A stretch of 64,000 bases of DNA from Flavobacterium azooxidireducens (lineage in GTDB: Bacteria; Bacteroidota; Bacteroidia; Flavobacteriales; Flavobacteriaceae): assembly GCF_023195775.1 (NCBI RefSeq), contig NZ_CP096205.1, forward strand, positions 2,668,001 to 2,732,000. The letters run 5' to 3'. The notes under the pieces are model-generated. The model did not search any database, was not told where the DNA came from, and saw nothing but the letters and a program-made list of their open reading frames with translations. The position numbers and the translations under genes are program-made. Of this stretch, positions 17,259 through 25,868 are shown in pieces; within the stretch, counting starts at the first letter, position 1, and the number at the start of each line of letters is the position of its first letter.

Positions 17259-18080
17259 TTATTTGTTTTTTTTATCTGCGTTCAATAGTTTATTAAAGTT
17301 GTTCGATATATCGGGAATAAATCGTTCACCAAAACCAAAAATAAATGCACAAAAGATTAAATAATATTTTTCATTTGTTGTGTTATTATGTAATAGCGTT
17401 AAGATTATTTCTGCCTTGTATGCCAAGTAAAATATGCAGGCAGATGCACCTAAAATTAAAATTCTTGATGCCCCTGAAATTATATTAATATATTTTGAAT
17501 TTGGGTCTAGGTAGATTTCTTTTAATTTTATTAATGTTGAAATCAATCCACCGAATGTTCCTGCAATAATTAATGCTATCAATACTACAAATTCTGAATT
17601 AAAATTATAGTTGTAATAAAACATTGTATTTATCCCTACAAATAGTACTACTAGAAAAGTTAATAGCGATGAAAAAATATAGTAGACGCGACTTTTTGTT
17701 AAAATTTTATTTATTAAATTATCTAAAATTTCATTAGCAATTTCTGGTTTGTCATTGAAGCAATTTTCCCATGCTTTTGACATAATATCAATTATGTCAA
17801 AATTATTTTTAGTTTGATCTTCTCCATCAATTGTTTTTAAAATTGTCATTCGAGTACTAATTGACCCCAACTTTGCCGCTAAATTATTACTGCTCGTATC
17901 TTCATCATGACAAAGCAAATTGGTTTCTGTTCTATAAATTATATAATCATTGGTTAAGCAATAGATTTGAACAATTTTTTTTCCGTTTCTATCTTTGCCA
18001 TTTTCAACATAATTTCTAAAATTCGTTAATGTTGTTATTGATTTTATTTTGTTTTTAGCGGTACTTTTTTTTGCAGCCAT
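17259..18080 (-). CDS. Four-helix membrane protein of unknown function
   Basis: The 273-aa product has a Lys-rich start (MAAKKSTAKNKIKS), a soluble N-terminal half of about 130 residues, and then four membrane helices: about residues 135-155 (IFSSLLTFLVVLFVGI), 162-185 (VVLIALIIAGTFGGLISTLI), 203-222 (ILILGASACIFYLAYKA) and 238-256. The last is followed by FGFGERFIPDIS, a motif like the G-F-x-E-R-F-x-P-x-x tail seen in membrane proteins of several uncharacterised Bacteroidota accessory genes. It may form a pair with the decayed gene just downstream. A defence or conflict role is possible but only a guess. Confidence 0.75.
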   Translation of the reverse strand: MAAKKSTAKNKIKSITTLTNFRNYVENGKDRNGKKIVQIYCLTNDYIIYRTETNLLCHDEDTSSNNLAAKLGSISTRMTILKTIDGEDQTKNNFDIIDIMSKAWENCFNDKPEIANEILDNLINKILTKSRVYYIFSSLLTFLVVLFVGINTMFYYNYNFNSEFVVLIALIIAGTFGGLISTLIKLKEIYLDPNSKYINIISGASRILILGASACIFYLAYKAEIILTLLHNNTTNEKYYLIFCAFIFGFGERFIPDISNNFNKLLNADKKNK

Positions 18081-18714
18081 AGCTAATTGATTTAATTAAA
18101 TTTTTTACAGACTATAAACTCATTTATTATTGAAAACTCAATTTGAAGTTTCATAAAACTGATATATAATTTGTCTAATCAAAAAAGAAAATTTTAAAAA
18201 GGTAATTTTTTTACCCCAGTAATTAAAAAAAGATAAAAACAGCTTATTTTTTTATTTTCGTATTTTATTTAATGCAAATGACTTTGGAAAAAATATTTTT
18301 CAGGATTTAAACTACTTGACTTAATGTTACTATTTTATGTAGTTATTTTTAATTTTAATTGACTGATTGTAGAAGTAAAATTATTCAAAATTTAATTTTA
18401 ACATATTCCGTAATAACACGTATTTTAATACGTATTTATATGTATTTTTTGGTAGTTGTTTTTTGAAACTAATTCATTTAAATTTTTTTGATATCAGCAT
18501 TTTATGCTAAATAGCGTCATTTGATATACGTGTAAATACTTATTAAATTATTATTATTCAGCGTATTTTGAGTTGTTTTGTACTACTTTTTTCATGAAAA
18601 TTGTAATTTAAGAATTTAATTACGTATAAATACTTACATAATTGAGTGAAAATACGTATTTTCGAGCCTAACAATTTTTTCTAAATTGTAAGCATAATTT
18701 TAATTAAAAATATC
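18081..18714. other. 634-bp intergenic region between divergent genes, rich in ACGTATT motifs
   Basis: There is no gene here. The region is extremely AT-rich, with a short hairpin (AGCATTTTATGCT near 18496). ACGTATT-type strings recur at 18418, 18430, 18622 and 18653, and a variant at 18527. The last is part of a 16-bp perfect palindrome, listed separately. The region must hold promoters for both the membrane gene on the left and the signalling operon on the right. Confidence 0.7.
18644..18688 (+). promoter_or_regulatory. Palindromic operator and probable promoter of the signalling operon
   Basis: GTGAAAATACGTATTTTCGA at 18647-18666 contains the perfect palindrome GAAAATACGTATTTTC. Nearly the same palindrome (GTGAAAAT-TACGT-ATTTTCAC) precedes the T9SS gene at 40682, and a half-site precedes the gene at 21467. 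A TAAATTG at 18682, 18 bp after the palindrome, could be the -7 element. As the first gene of the regulator's own operon is downstream, autoregulation by the LuxR-type regulator is a natural hypothesis. Confidence 0.55.
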
Positions 18715-19026
18715 ATGGAAATAAACAAAAACTCAGGAGGAGAAATTAAATTGAAAGAAGCTCAAGATCTTATTGCTGCTTTTCAGTCTATATTTCCTGA
18801 AGAAAAAAAGGCATTTTTTATTGGCTCAAATCATGTTGAAGCTATTTTAGCCCAAGATCGTTGCATTGGTGTTCGCATTTATAATGCATATGATGAAGAT
18901 AAATTAACAAAAACTGTAGTTTTAGTTGGTGTTGATACACTAGGAAATGATATGAAGGAGGGTGTTATTGTAGATAGAACTGTCATTTGTCCTCCACATT
19001 GTCCAACGATTAGTATATTAGATTAA
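18715..19026 (+). CDS. Small conserved cytosolic protein, signalling operon
   Basis: The 103-aa protein is acidic, has no signal peptide or membrane segment, and reads as a compact alpha/beta domain (KLKEAQDLIAAFQSIFPEE, SNHVEAILAQDRCIGVRIYN, KTVVLVGVDTLGNDM). It ends VICPPHCPTISILD with a CPPHCP motif that could bind a metal or be redox-active. It is the first gene of a tight operon (15-bp gap) with a membrane protein, a histidine kinase and a response regulator, so it may be a signal-input or accessory protein. The function is unknown. Confidence 0.8.
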   Translation: MEINKNSGGEIKLKEAQDLIAAFQSIFPEEKKAFFIGSNHVEAILAQDRCIGVRIYNAYDEDKLTKTVVLVGVDTLGNDMKEGVIVDRTVICPPHCPTISILD

Positions 19027-19040
19027 AAAAATAATATTGG

Positions 19041-19685
19041 ATGAATTTACCTGTAGTTTTAATATTTGTGGTAAATTTTTTAGGCATATTTGTCTTAATT
19101 CAGTATCTCTTTTTTAATTCAGCAAAAAGTATTGCCGTGAAACCTATGTTGCCATTTTTGGTTTTAACGGCAATATCTTCACTTATAGAACTGATTTTTA
19201 TCTATTTTTTAAAATTTGATTCTTATATATGGTCAAAACTGTATACTATTTTAGAGTTTGTCGTTTTTGCAGTATTATTCAATCAATTATTGGCTAGAAA
19301 GTTTGTTAAAATTACGTTTTGTTTTTCGGTTTTATTTTTTTGTGCCTTTTTCTATTTTCTTTTGGTAAACAGTAATTATCCTTATTTACAAGTTTTAGGG
19401 ATTTTATATTCTATTCAATTTTTATATATTTTTTTGTTTGTTATTTTATGGATTAAGGAAATATTTGAAAAGAAAGAAGTTGAATCTTTGCTTGACGTAC
19501 CTCTTTTTTATTTTGTTTCCGGATTGTTGATTTATTTTTCTGGAACTATTTTTCTTTTTATCTTGGGTGAAGAAATTTTAAGAGCTGGTTTGAGTTTATA
19601 TTATTATTGGATTGTTAACCTTGTTTTAGTTTTAATTTTCAGAACTTTTTTAATACTTACTATTTGGAAGGATCGATTGATATAA
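19041..19685 (+). CDS. Polytopic membrane protein, likely sensory partner of the kinase
   Basis: The 214-aa protein is almost entirely hydrophobic, with about seven helices, short loops and aromatic-rich segments (for example VVLIFVVNFLGIFVLIQYL at residues 5-23 and LVLVLIFRTFLILTIW near the end). I recognise no catalytic motif. It overlaps the histidine kinase gene by 22 bp. Since that kinase has only one membrane helix and no sensor domain, this protein may sense the signal, like other 7TM partners of minimal NarL-family kinases. Confidence 0.8.
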   Translation: MNLPVVLIFVVNFLGIFVLIQYLFFNSAKSIAVKPMLPFLVLTAISSLIELIFIYFLKFDSYIWSKLYTILEFVVFAVLFNQLLARKFVKITFCFSVLFFCAFFYFLLVNSNYPYLQVLGILYSIQFLYIFLFVILWIKEIFEKKEVESLLDVPLFYFVSGLLIYFSGTIFLFILGEEILRAGLSLYYYWIVNLVLVLIFRTFLILTIWKDRLI

Positions 19686-20431
19686 ATTATGTTTTTTGGC
19701 TTGGAACCTCTGTGATGCTTTTTTTGGCGTTAGGTTTGCTTTTCTTGGTTTTATTTTATCAAAATAATTTTACTAAAATGAAGCGTCAAGAGGCAGAAAC
19801 GCTATTGAAAACTGCATTAGAAAGTGAGAAAGAGGAGCGACAACGAATTGCTAAAGATTTGCATGACAGTGTTCAGGGTGATTTGAGTGCTATACGAAAC
19901 TATATGGTTCTTTTACAGAGGCAAACACAAGGGCAATCCTCTAATTTACTTATTTCAGAAGCTAAAGATGCGTTGGAAAAAGCTATTGAAAATACTAGGG
20001 TTATCTCAAATAAGTTGATGCCTCCATTATTAGAAACTGCGGGGTTTAGTTCAGCTTTGCGTGACTATTTAGAACAACTCAGCTTACTAAGTGGGAAAGA
20101 ATTTGTCTATAAAACGGATTTCTCTGATGTACAAATTCCTACTGAATATGCTTATGAACTTTTTCGAGTGGTACAGGAATTTTGTCAGAATATGTTGAAA
20201 CATGGTCAAATTTCGCAAGCTCTACTTTCTTTATATATTACCACTGAAGGATTAAGTTTAGAAATCATAGATGATGGAGTTCCTTTTGATTTTAAAACTG
20301 CTTATAACAAATCAAACGGTAGCGGGTTAAATAATATTCAATCCAGAATTAAAAGTATGAAAGCGGAGTTGGTCCAGCGTGAAGTAACGGTTGGTAATCA
20401 TTTTGTTATTTATTTAAAACTTCCTATATGA
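19664..20431 (+). CDS. NarL-family sensor histidine kinase (HisKA_3 type)
   Basis: The 255-aa kinase has one transmembrane helix (about residues 12-32), a short coiled coil, then the HisKA_3 phospho-acceptor QRIAKDLHDSVQGDLSAI with His at about 67. The HATPase_c domain has an N-box (EFCQNMLKHG), a G1-like DDG (IIDDGVPFD) and a G2-like GSGLNNIQSRI. I keep the TTG start at 19664 because the residues before the first ATG (19715) complete the membrane helix as in related kinases. It overlaps the gene upstream by 22 bp and the regulator downstream by 4 bp. It should phosphorylate the regulator at 20428-21093. There is no periplasmic sensor domain, so the signal probably comes through the membrane partner. 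Confidence 0.93.
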   Translation: MEGSIDINYVFWLGTSVMLFLALGLLFLVLFYQNNFTKMKRQEAETLLKTALESEKEERQRIAKDLHDSVQGDLSAIRNYMVLLQRQTQGQSSNLLISEAKDALEKAIENTRVISNKLMPPLLETAGFSSALRDYLEQLSLLSGKEFVYKTDFSDVQIPTEYAYELFRVVQEFCQNMLKHGQISQALLSLYITTEGLSLEIIDDGVPFDFKTAYNKSNGSGLNNIQSRIKSMKAELVQREVTVGNHFVIYLKLPI

Positions 20432-21093
20432 TACGAATAGCTTTAGTGGATGATCATCAATTATTTAGAAAGAGTTTATCTTTATTAATTGCAACTTTTG
20501 ATGAAGTTGAGGTTGTTTTTGATACTGATGATGGACTAAAGTTATTGGAAAAGCTGATTAATGGTGAGAAAATTGATGTGGTGTTATTGGATATTCAAAT
20601 GCCAATCATGGATGGTTTTGAAATTTGTACACGATTAAAAAAAGATTACTCGGACGTTAAAATTCTAATTGTCTCTCAGTTAACAACTAAGGAAGCCGTT
20701 CACAAAATAATGGATTGCGGAGCGAATGGTTTTTTCACAAAAAATTCTCCTCCGGAACTTTTGGAGCAGGCCATAAAAGGTATCATAAATAAAGATTACT
20801 ATTTTGATATGGAATTGGCTGCCGTTGTAAGAGAGGCTATTTTATGGGAGAAGAAAGTGCAGTCCAATTTTAATTTTACCCAGAAAATCAATCTAACCGG
20901 GCGAGAGGTAGAAATAATTTTAATGGCTTGTAAAGAATTGAGCAGTATAGAAATAGGAGATAAGCTCTGCATCAGTACACGGACTGTAGAAAAACACCGA
21001 AAGCGTATTATGGAAAAAACGGAGTCTAAAAATTTTATAGGGGTTGTATTGTATGCTCTTAAGGTAAACGCCATTTATTTAGAAGATATTTAA
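20428..21093 (+). CDS. LuxR/NarL-family response regulator
   Basis: The 221-aa protein has a receiver domain (acidic pair at residues 8-9, phospho-acceptor Asp at about 55 in VVLLDIQMPIMDG, Ser/Thr at VSQL, Lys in FFTKNSPPE) and a C-terminal LuxR-type HTH (LTGREVEIILMACKELSSIE, IGDKLCISTRTVEKHRKRI). It overlaps the kinase by 4 bp (ATGA). It is a DNA-binding transcription factor in the cytoplasm. Palindromic ACGTATT motifs upstream of its own operon, the toxin operon at 21467 and the gene at 40682 are candidate targets. That link is inference. Confidence 0.95.
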   Translation: MIRIALVDDHQLFRKSLSLLIATFDEVEVVFDTDDGLKLLEKLINGEKIDVVLLDIQMPIMDGFEICTRLKKDYSDVKILIVSQLTTKEAVHKIMDCGANGFFTKNSPPELLEQAIKGIINKDYYFDMELAAVVREAILWEKKVQSNFNFTQKINLTGREVEIILMACKELSSIEIGDKLCISTRTVEKHRKRIMEKTESKNFIGVVLYALKVNAIYLEDI

Positions 21094-21116
21094 ACACACA
21101 CACACACACACACACA
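21094..21116 (+). repeat. (AC)n dinucleotide microsatellite
   Basis: There are about eleven and a half AC units directly after the stop of the response regulator gene. Such tracts slip easily. Being outside the coding sequence, it could alter only mRNA 3' features or downstream spacing. Confidence 0.9.
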
Positions 21117-21298
21117 TTTTCTAACCATAACTTCCAATTGTTAATGTAGACAAAAACTCCTCTCTTTTTTTAACATATAGAAAAATGGTGTATCTATTAT
21201 ATTTTCATTATTTTTCTTTCTACGATTAATTTAGTTCTACATTTTCCCTTTTTTCATCAAGTTACTTTTTTCACGTAAAATGAATACTTGAATTTACT

Positions 21299-21355
21299 CC
21301 CTTAAATTTAAGTGTTTTTACGTATTGACAAGAACTATGTTAATGTATAGTTTTA
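21299..21355 (+). promoter_or_regulatory. Promoter of the RHS toxin operon with ACGTATT half-site
   Basis: TTTTTACGTATTGAC ends in the -33 element (TTG at 21325). It is followed after 20 nt by TAGTTTTA (21348), close to the Bacteroidota -7 consensus TAnnTTTG. The stretch CCCTTAAATTTAAGTG just upstream is shared with the promoter before 40682 (CCCTTAAATTTTAGTG), where spacing and the ACGTATTGAC string are identical. The rest of the 373-bp gap (21094-21466) holds only the AC microsatellite and AT-rich DNA. Confidence 0.65.
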
Positions 21356-21466
21356 TGACCTAAACTTTTTGATTTTTTTAACATTTAAATAAAAATTCAA
21401 GTCAGTTCCTATTGATGTTATTTATTTACTAGTTATCTCCAAAGTCAAAATTATAAAATTATACTT

Positions 21467-23254
21467 ATGAGAGTTTCTTTTCAATTAATTGTAGCACTCC
21501 CTTTTTTATTACTATTTTCTATAGAATGTGTTGCACAAGATTTTTTTCAAAAGTTTGGTGCTATAACACACTACAAAGGAAGTGACACATTGAATCGCTA
21601 CAATTTTAACCCAATGTTAAACTTTAGTGATATTGAAAAATTGGAGCAAGCACATAAGGGTAAGTTTCAAAAATCAGGTTCTTTGTTTTTTGCTTTTGAA
21701 TCCCTGCAAGAAGAGGAAGTTCAAGTTCTTGCCATGAAGGATTCTAAAAACTCAATCACCATTACTTCCAAACACGTTTTATTTTCGGATGGATTAGAGA
21801 ATAAGGTGGAGCCTTTTTATGGCAGTATACTTTCTTACCAGTTTTCAAGGGACAGTTATGGCAGAAAAAATAACGGACTTACAATTTCTAAGGGATTTAT
21901 AGGTGAGCAAGGAAAATTGTTAGAATATATTTTTTTACCAGATGTAGTAACTGATTTGGATCAAGCTAAAATTGAAAGCTATCTATCTTTAAAATTTGGA
22001 ATATCCCTTTATAAAACTTCTTATTTATCTACCTCAAATGATACAATTTGGAACTATAAAAAAAATGAAGATTTTGCCAGTCGTGTTACAGGGATTGGAA
22101 GAGATGATCAAATTGGTTTATATCAAAGAAAGTCTGTTAATTCTGAAATGAAAGCTATCAGTATTGGAGTTGACAGTTTACATAGTATTAGTAATCACAA
22201 TTATTTGATTTGGAGTGATAATGATGGTTCAACTACGATCCAAGAAAGTACACTTTTGAAAAGAAAATGGAGGGTACATTATTTTGGAGAAAAGGATGAT
22301 TTTGAAAATCTTCAAATGGAAGTTGATCCGATATTTCTATTTGAAAAATATGATAATCGTTTGGAATCTACAGATAATGTTTTATGGCTTGTGTTGAGTA
22401 AAACTACAGATTTTAAGTCTGAAAAGAAATATGTTAAAAGTGTAAAGAAAAATGGGAAACTCATTTTTGAAAAAATAAATTTTTCTGAGCATGCTTATTT
22501 TTCATTTTTGATAGCTCCTGAATTTTTTGTTCAGAAGGATTTAGTTCTATCAATTTGCGAACAAACTAATCAACTTAAGGTTACTCCAATAGGTGGCGTT
22601 GCTCCTTATTTACTCAAATTGACTTCCGAACAATTTAACGATGAATTTCAGTTTACTGAGCCGGATTATATTCAATCTAATCTAACAGCTGGAAATTATT
22701 TTTTAGAAATAACCGATGCATTCCAGAATCACTATTCAACATCATTTACAATTATTGATAACACAGGACTTACTATTGATTTGAAAGAAAAGTGGGTACT
22801 TTCAGATGAAAATGAAATCATCATTTTTCCAAACATTTCTAATCCGAATCAAATTTTAAATTATGAATGGATTAGTAATAAAGAAATGGTTTCTTCTTCT
22901 TCTACCTTAAAAACTGGTCAAACCGGAGCTTATCAATTAAGATTAAAGTTAGCGAACGGATGTGTTGAAACACGTGATTTTGAAATTGTTTCTGAAGATG
23001 TTTTAACTAATCAAATAAGTATTTACCCCAATTCAACAGCCTCCGGGCAATTATTTTATGTTGATTTTGATTTGTCTGAGCCAAAAGATATAACTGTATT
23101 TATTCATGATATGGCCGGTAAAATGATTTTAAATGAGCAATTAACCGCCATACAAGACTCTCAATTCAAAACTTCCCTAACGGTTTCAGGAACCTATCTA
23201 CTTACTGTAAGTACTGATAAAACAACTGTTGCCAAAAGAATCATAGTAAAATAA
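21467..23254 (+). CDS. T9SS type A sorting domain protein, first gene of the RHS operon
   Basis: The 595-aa exported protein has a signal peptide (cleavage near ECVAQD). A long first part contains GRDDQIGLYQRKSVNSE and SNHNYLIWSDNDG, features common in Bacteroidota surface proteins with the pattern GIGRDD...Q.KS. A beta-sandwich region at about 360-500 follows, and then a C-terminal T9SS type A sorting domain (ISIYPNSTASGQLFYVDFDL ... TYLLTVSTDKTTVAKRIIVK). It lies 16 bp before the SpvB/RHS giant, so it is probably co-transcribed. I infer a surface protein that accompanies or displays the RHS protein. Confidence 0.9.
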   Translation: MRVSFQLIVALPFLLLFSIECVAQDFFQKFGAITHYKGSDTLNRYNFNPMLNFSDIEKLEQAHKGKFQKSGSLFFAFESLQEEEVQVLAMKDSKNSITITSKHVLFSDGLENKVEPFYGSILSYQFSRDSYGRKNNGLTISKGFIGEQGKLLEYIFLPDVVTDLDQAKIESYLSLKFGISLYKTSYLSTSNDTIWNYKKNEDFASRVTGIGRDDQIGLYQRKSVNSEMKAISIGVDSLHSISNHNYLIWSDNDGSTTIQESTLLKRKWRVHYFGEKDDFENLQMEVDPIFLFEKYDNRLESTDNVLWLVLSKTTDFKSEKKYVKSVKKNGKLIFEKINFSEHAYFSFLIAPEFFVQKDLVLSICEQTNQLKVTPIGGVAPYLLKLTSEQFNDEFQFTEPDYIQSNLTAGNYFLEITDAFQNHYSTSFTIIDNTGLTIDLKEKWVLSDENEIIIFPNISNPNQILNYEWISNKEMVSSSSTLKTGQTGAYQLRLKLANGCVETRDFEIVSEDVLTNQISIYPNSTASGQLFYVDFDLSEPKDITVFIHDMAGKMILNEQLTAIQDSQFKTSLTVSGTYLLTVSTDKTTVAKRIIVK

Positions 23255-23270
23255 AAACACCTTTCTTCTT

Positions 23271-25868
23271 ATGAAAAACTCTGAAAGAACAATCGTTTTT
23301 GGCTTTAACAGAAAAATAGTCGAAATAATTCACGTTGTTATGCTTATTGGTATGTTGCATAGTAGCTTTATTGCTCCTGCCCAACCCATTATCTGGGAAT
23401 TTTTTAATGGTACTAAAGCTAAAAATTTTCACGATAGTTCAAGCAGTTATGAAAGTCCGGATTCAGTAAGATCAGTTAATTTTATGGAACCTGATAATGA
23501 AGTTGAAACGAAAAAGTCGACTTTACGTTCTGAAAAAACAAGTTCTTTAAATGATAAATTAGGACTGAAAACTTATTTTCAAGCTGATATTGTTGATGGG
23601 TATATTGGTGTTTTTGATGATAAACCTTTGGATGATGCAAAAGACAATTTATTTAAAATTACTATTGATGAAATACCTACTAACAGTAGGGTCTATCTTC
23701 AGTATGAATTATATGGTGTTGAAGGACTTAGTTCAGTATCCAGAAGTGTAAACGACATGCCGACTACGGGAGGTTATATAGTAAAGAAAAATAACCAATG
23801 GACGTTACAACAAGAGGAGTTAGCTTTTAATTGGGTAAAAAAAGGAGAGAATACTATTTTGTTTACCGCTCCATCGAGTAAAGAATTTGGATACAGAGTA
23901 AAAAATGTAAGTATCCAATTTAAAGAGGACACAACTCTGAACGCCAATATGATTTTGAACATCGATCAGAATTTATTGTTTGTTAAAGAAAATCAACTTT
24001 ATATTAAGGGATTTGTTCAGAACCCAAGTGAAAATTTAACTGTAGAAGTAGCAGGCTCCAACTTGTTAGTTTATAAAAATCAATTTGAAGGAATAATTCA
24101 GTTGACTAAGGAAAATATAGAGCAAAAAAATATTTTAATTAAAGCAAATGACTCCAATGGACTAGTGGGGCAGGAATATATTCATCTAACAAATTTACTT
24201 GAAGCAGATTTGAAAGTGAGTTTTGATGAACGACTGAGTGAACACAAAAAAATGTTTTCAGCTTTAGCTGGAAGTAGTCTATTAACAGAAGGTGCAGGAA
24301 TAATAGTTCCTGATAGTGCAATTACAGATCATAAAATAATTTCGATATCTTCTTTACGAAAAAAAGATATAGCACCGATGAATTCGGGGATGATTAATGT
24401 TACTAAAGGAGGAGGGTCTTACCGATTTTTACCAGATGGAACCAAATTTGCCAAGAATGTAAAAATTCAATTAGCCTATGATAATTCCCTCATTCCTTCC
24501 GGCTATTCTGAAAAAGATATTCAAACCTTTTATTTTAGTAAAGATTCTAAGAGTTGGGTGAGTGTAGAAAAAGATAGCGTTCTTTTAGAAACGAAAATGA
24601 TTGTATCGAATACGAATCATTTTACTGATTATATAAATGGTATTATTCAAGTTCCGGAGACACCCGAAACCTCTGCATTTATTCCCACGATGATGAGTGA
24701 TATCAAAGCTGCTAATCCTACTTCGGGAATGACACTGATATCGCCGCCTGAAGCTTCCCAAAAAGGTTCTGCCGGTGTTTCGTATCCAATAAAAGTACCG
24801 TCAGGGAGAAGTGGTTTGCAACCCAGTTTGGCTATCCAATATAATAGTGATGGAGGTAATGGTCTATTAGGTTTAGGATGGGACATGAGTACCTCTGCAT
24901 TATCTATTGATACACGATGGGGTGTGCCTATTTTGTCTGATACTCATGAAACTGAAATTTATACCTTAAATGGAGAACAATTGATGTATCCGAAGATCGA
25001 AAACCTGAATGCGGATATGGTTGATTGGATGCCTAATCGTCATTATGACGCTACAAATGCTGGAGATGTGTATTCTACAGTTGAGCGTGAACGTATAGAT
25101 AATGCGGTATTTACTATGAGAAAACAAGGTGGATTTGAAAAGCTAGAGCGATTAGGAACTAACCCAAGTAATTATCATTGGAAAGTGACCAATACCGATG
25201 GAGTTGTTAGTTGGTACGGAGGAAAGACGGGTGTTGACGAAACCTATGTATTAAAAAATGCAGAGGGAAAAGTGGTATATTGGAGTTTGTATATGGTTGA
25301 GGATGTGCATGGAAATAGTATGAAATATTATTACACGAAAGAGACTATTGGTTCCATTTCGGGAGTAAATAGTAACCTTGCAGGTAGTATCTTTTATTAT
25401 CTGAGTCGGATAACTTATACCGGTTTTCAAGATGACGATGGAGGATATTCCGTAGAGTTTATACCCACAAGTACCTATCGTCCTGATATTACTATTGATT
25501 CTAAATTAGGCGTTAAATTAGTTAATACCAAGTTGTTGAATACTATCCAAGTAAAACATCAAAATGAATTAATACGACGGTATAATCTGAATTATGATCC
25601 CGGATTTAGTAAGTTTGGTAAGAATAGATTATTATCTATTGTGGAAGCCGATGCCGGAAATAATGAATTTTATCGACATGAATTTGAGTATTATGATGAT
25701 TTAGAAGATGGAGAAGGCAACAACATTTACTTTTCAGCGGGAGTTGATGTTAATCTTTGTGAGGATGACGATGATGGTGGTGGGGTGATGAAGAAAAGTG
25801 TTTTATGTTTGTGTTTCCAGTTCCGAAATATACAATTTATAATTTCCGAAATTCTCATTCGCCAATAA
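23271..25868 (+). CDS. SpvB-type N-terminal part of a giant RHS toxin (split by frameshift)
   Basis: This 865-aa ORF has an N-terminal hydrophobic signal (about residues 17-37, IIHVVMLIGMLHSSFIAPAQ), a beta-rich exported region, and from about residue 490 the Salmonella SpvB/TcaC N-terminal domain (ISPPEASQKGSAGVSYPI, SGLQPSLAIQYNSDGGNG, LGLGWDMS). Homologues continue directly into FG-GAP and TcdB-like domains. Here the frame ends after an out-of-frame tail of about 28 residues. Coding sense carries on in the +1 frame at 25784 (DEEKCFMFVFPVPKYTI) after the glycine codons. One extra G in the run at 25782-25785 explains the break. I treat this and the next ORF as one gene of about 4,370 codons, either truly broken, a sequencing error, or phase-variable. 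Confidence 0.88.
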   Translation: MKNSERTIVFGFNRKIVEIIHVVMLIGMLHSSFIAPAQPIIWEFFNGTKAKNFHDSSSSYESPDSVRSVNFMEPDNEVETKKSTLRSEKTSSLNDKLGLKTYFQADIVDGYIGVFDDKPLDDAKDNLFKITIDEIPTNSRVYLQYELYGVEGLSSVSRSVNDMPTTGGYIVKKNNQWTLQQEELAFNWVKKGENTILFTAPSSKEFGYRVKNVSIQFKEDTTLNANMILNIDQNLLFVKENQLYIKGFVQNPSENLTVEVAGSNLLVYKNQFEGIIQLTKENIEQKNILIKANDSNGLVGQEYIHLTNLLEADLKVSFDERLSEHKKMFSALAGSSLLTEGAGIIVPDSAITDHKIISISSLRKKDIAPMNSGMINVTKGGGSYRFLPDGTKFAKNVKIQLAYDNSLIPSGYSEKDIQTFYFSKDSKSWVSVEKDSVLLETKMIVSNTNHFTDYINGIIQVPETPETSAFIPTMMSDIKAANPTSGMTLISPPEASQKGSAGVSYPIKVPSGRSGLQPSLAIQYNSDGGNGLLGLGWDMSTSALSIDTRWGVPILSDTHETEIYTLNGEQLMYPKIENLNADMVDWMPNRHYDATNAGDVYSTVERERIDNAVFTMRKQGGFEKLERLGTNPSNYHWKVTNTDGVVSWYGGKTGVDETYVLKNAEGKVVYWSLYMVEDVHGNSMKYYYTKETIGSISGVNSNLAGSIFYYLSRITYTGFQDDDGGYSVEFIPTSTYRPDITIDSKLGVKLVNTKLLNTIQVKHQNELIRRYNLNYDPGFSKFGKNRLLSIVEADAGNNEFYRHEFEYYDDLEDGEGNNIYFSAGVDVNLCEDDDDGGGVMKKSVLCLCFQFRNIQFIISEILIRQ

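Noticed and set aside
21094..21116. AC microsatellite as a phase-variation switch of the response regulator
   Set aside because: It begins after the stop codon, so slippage cannot change the protein.
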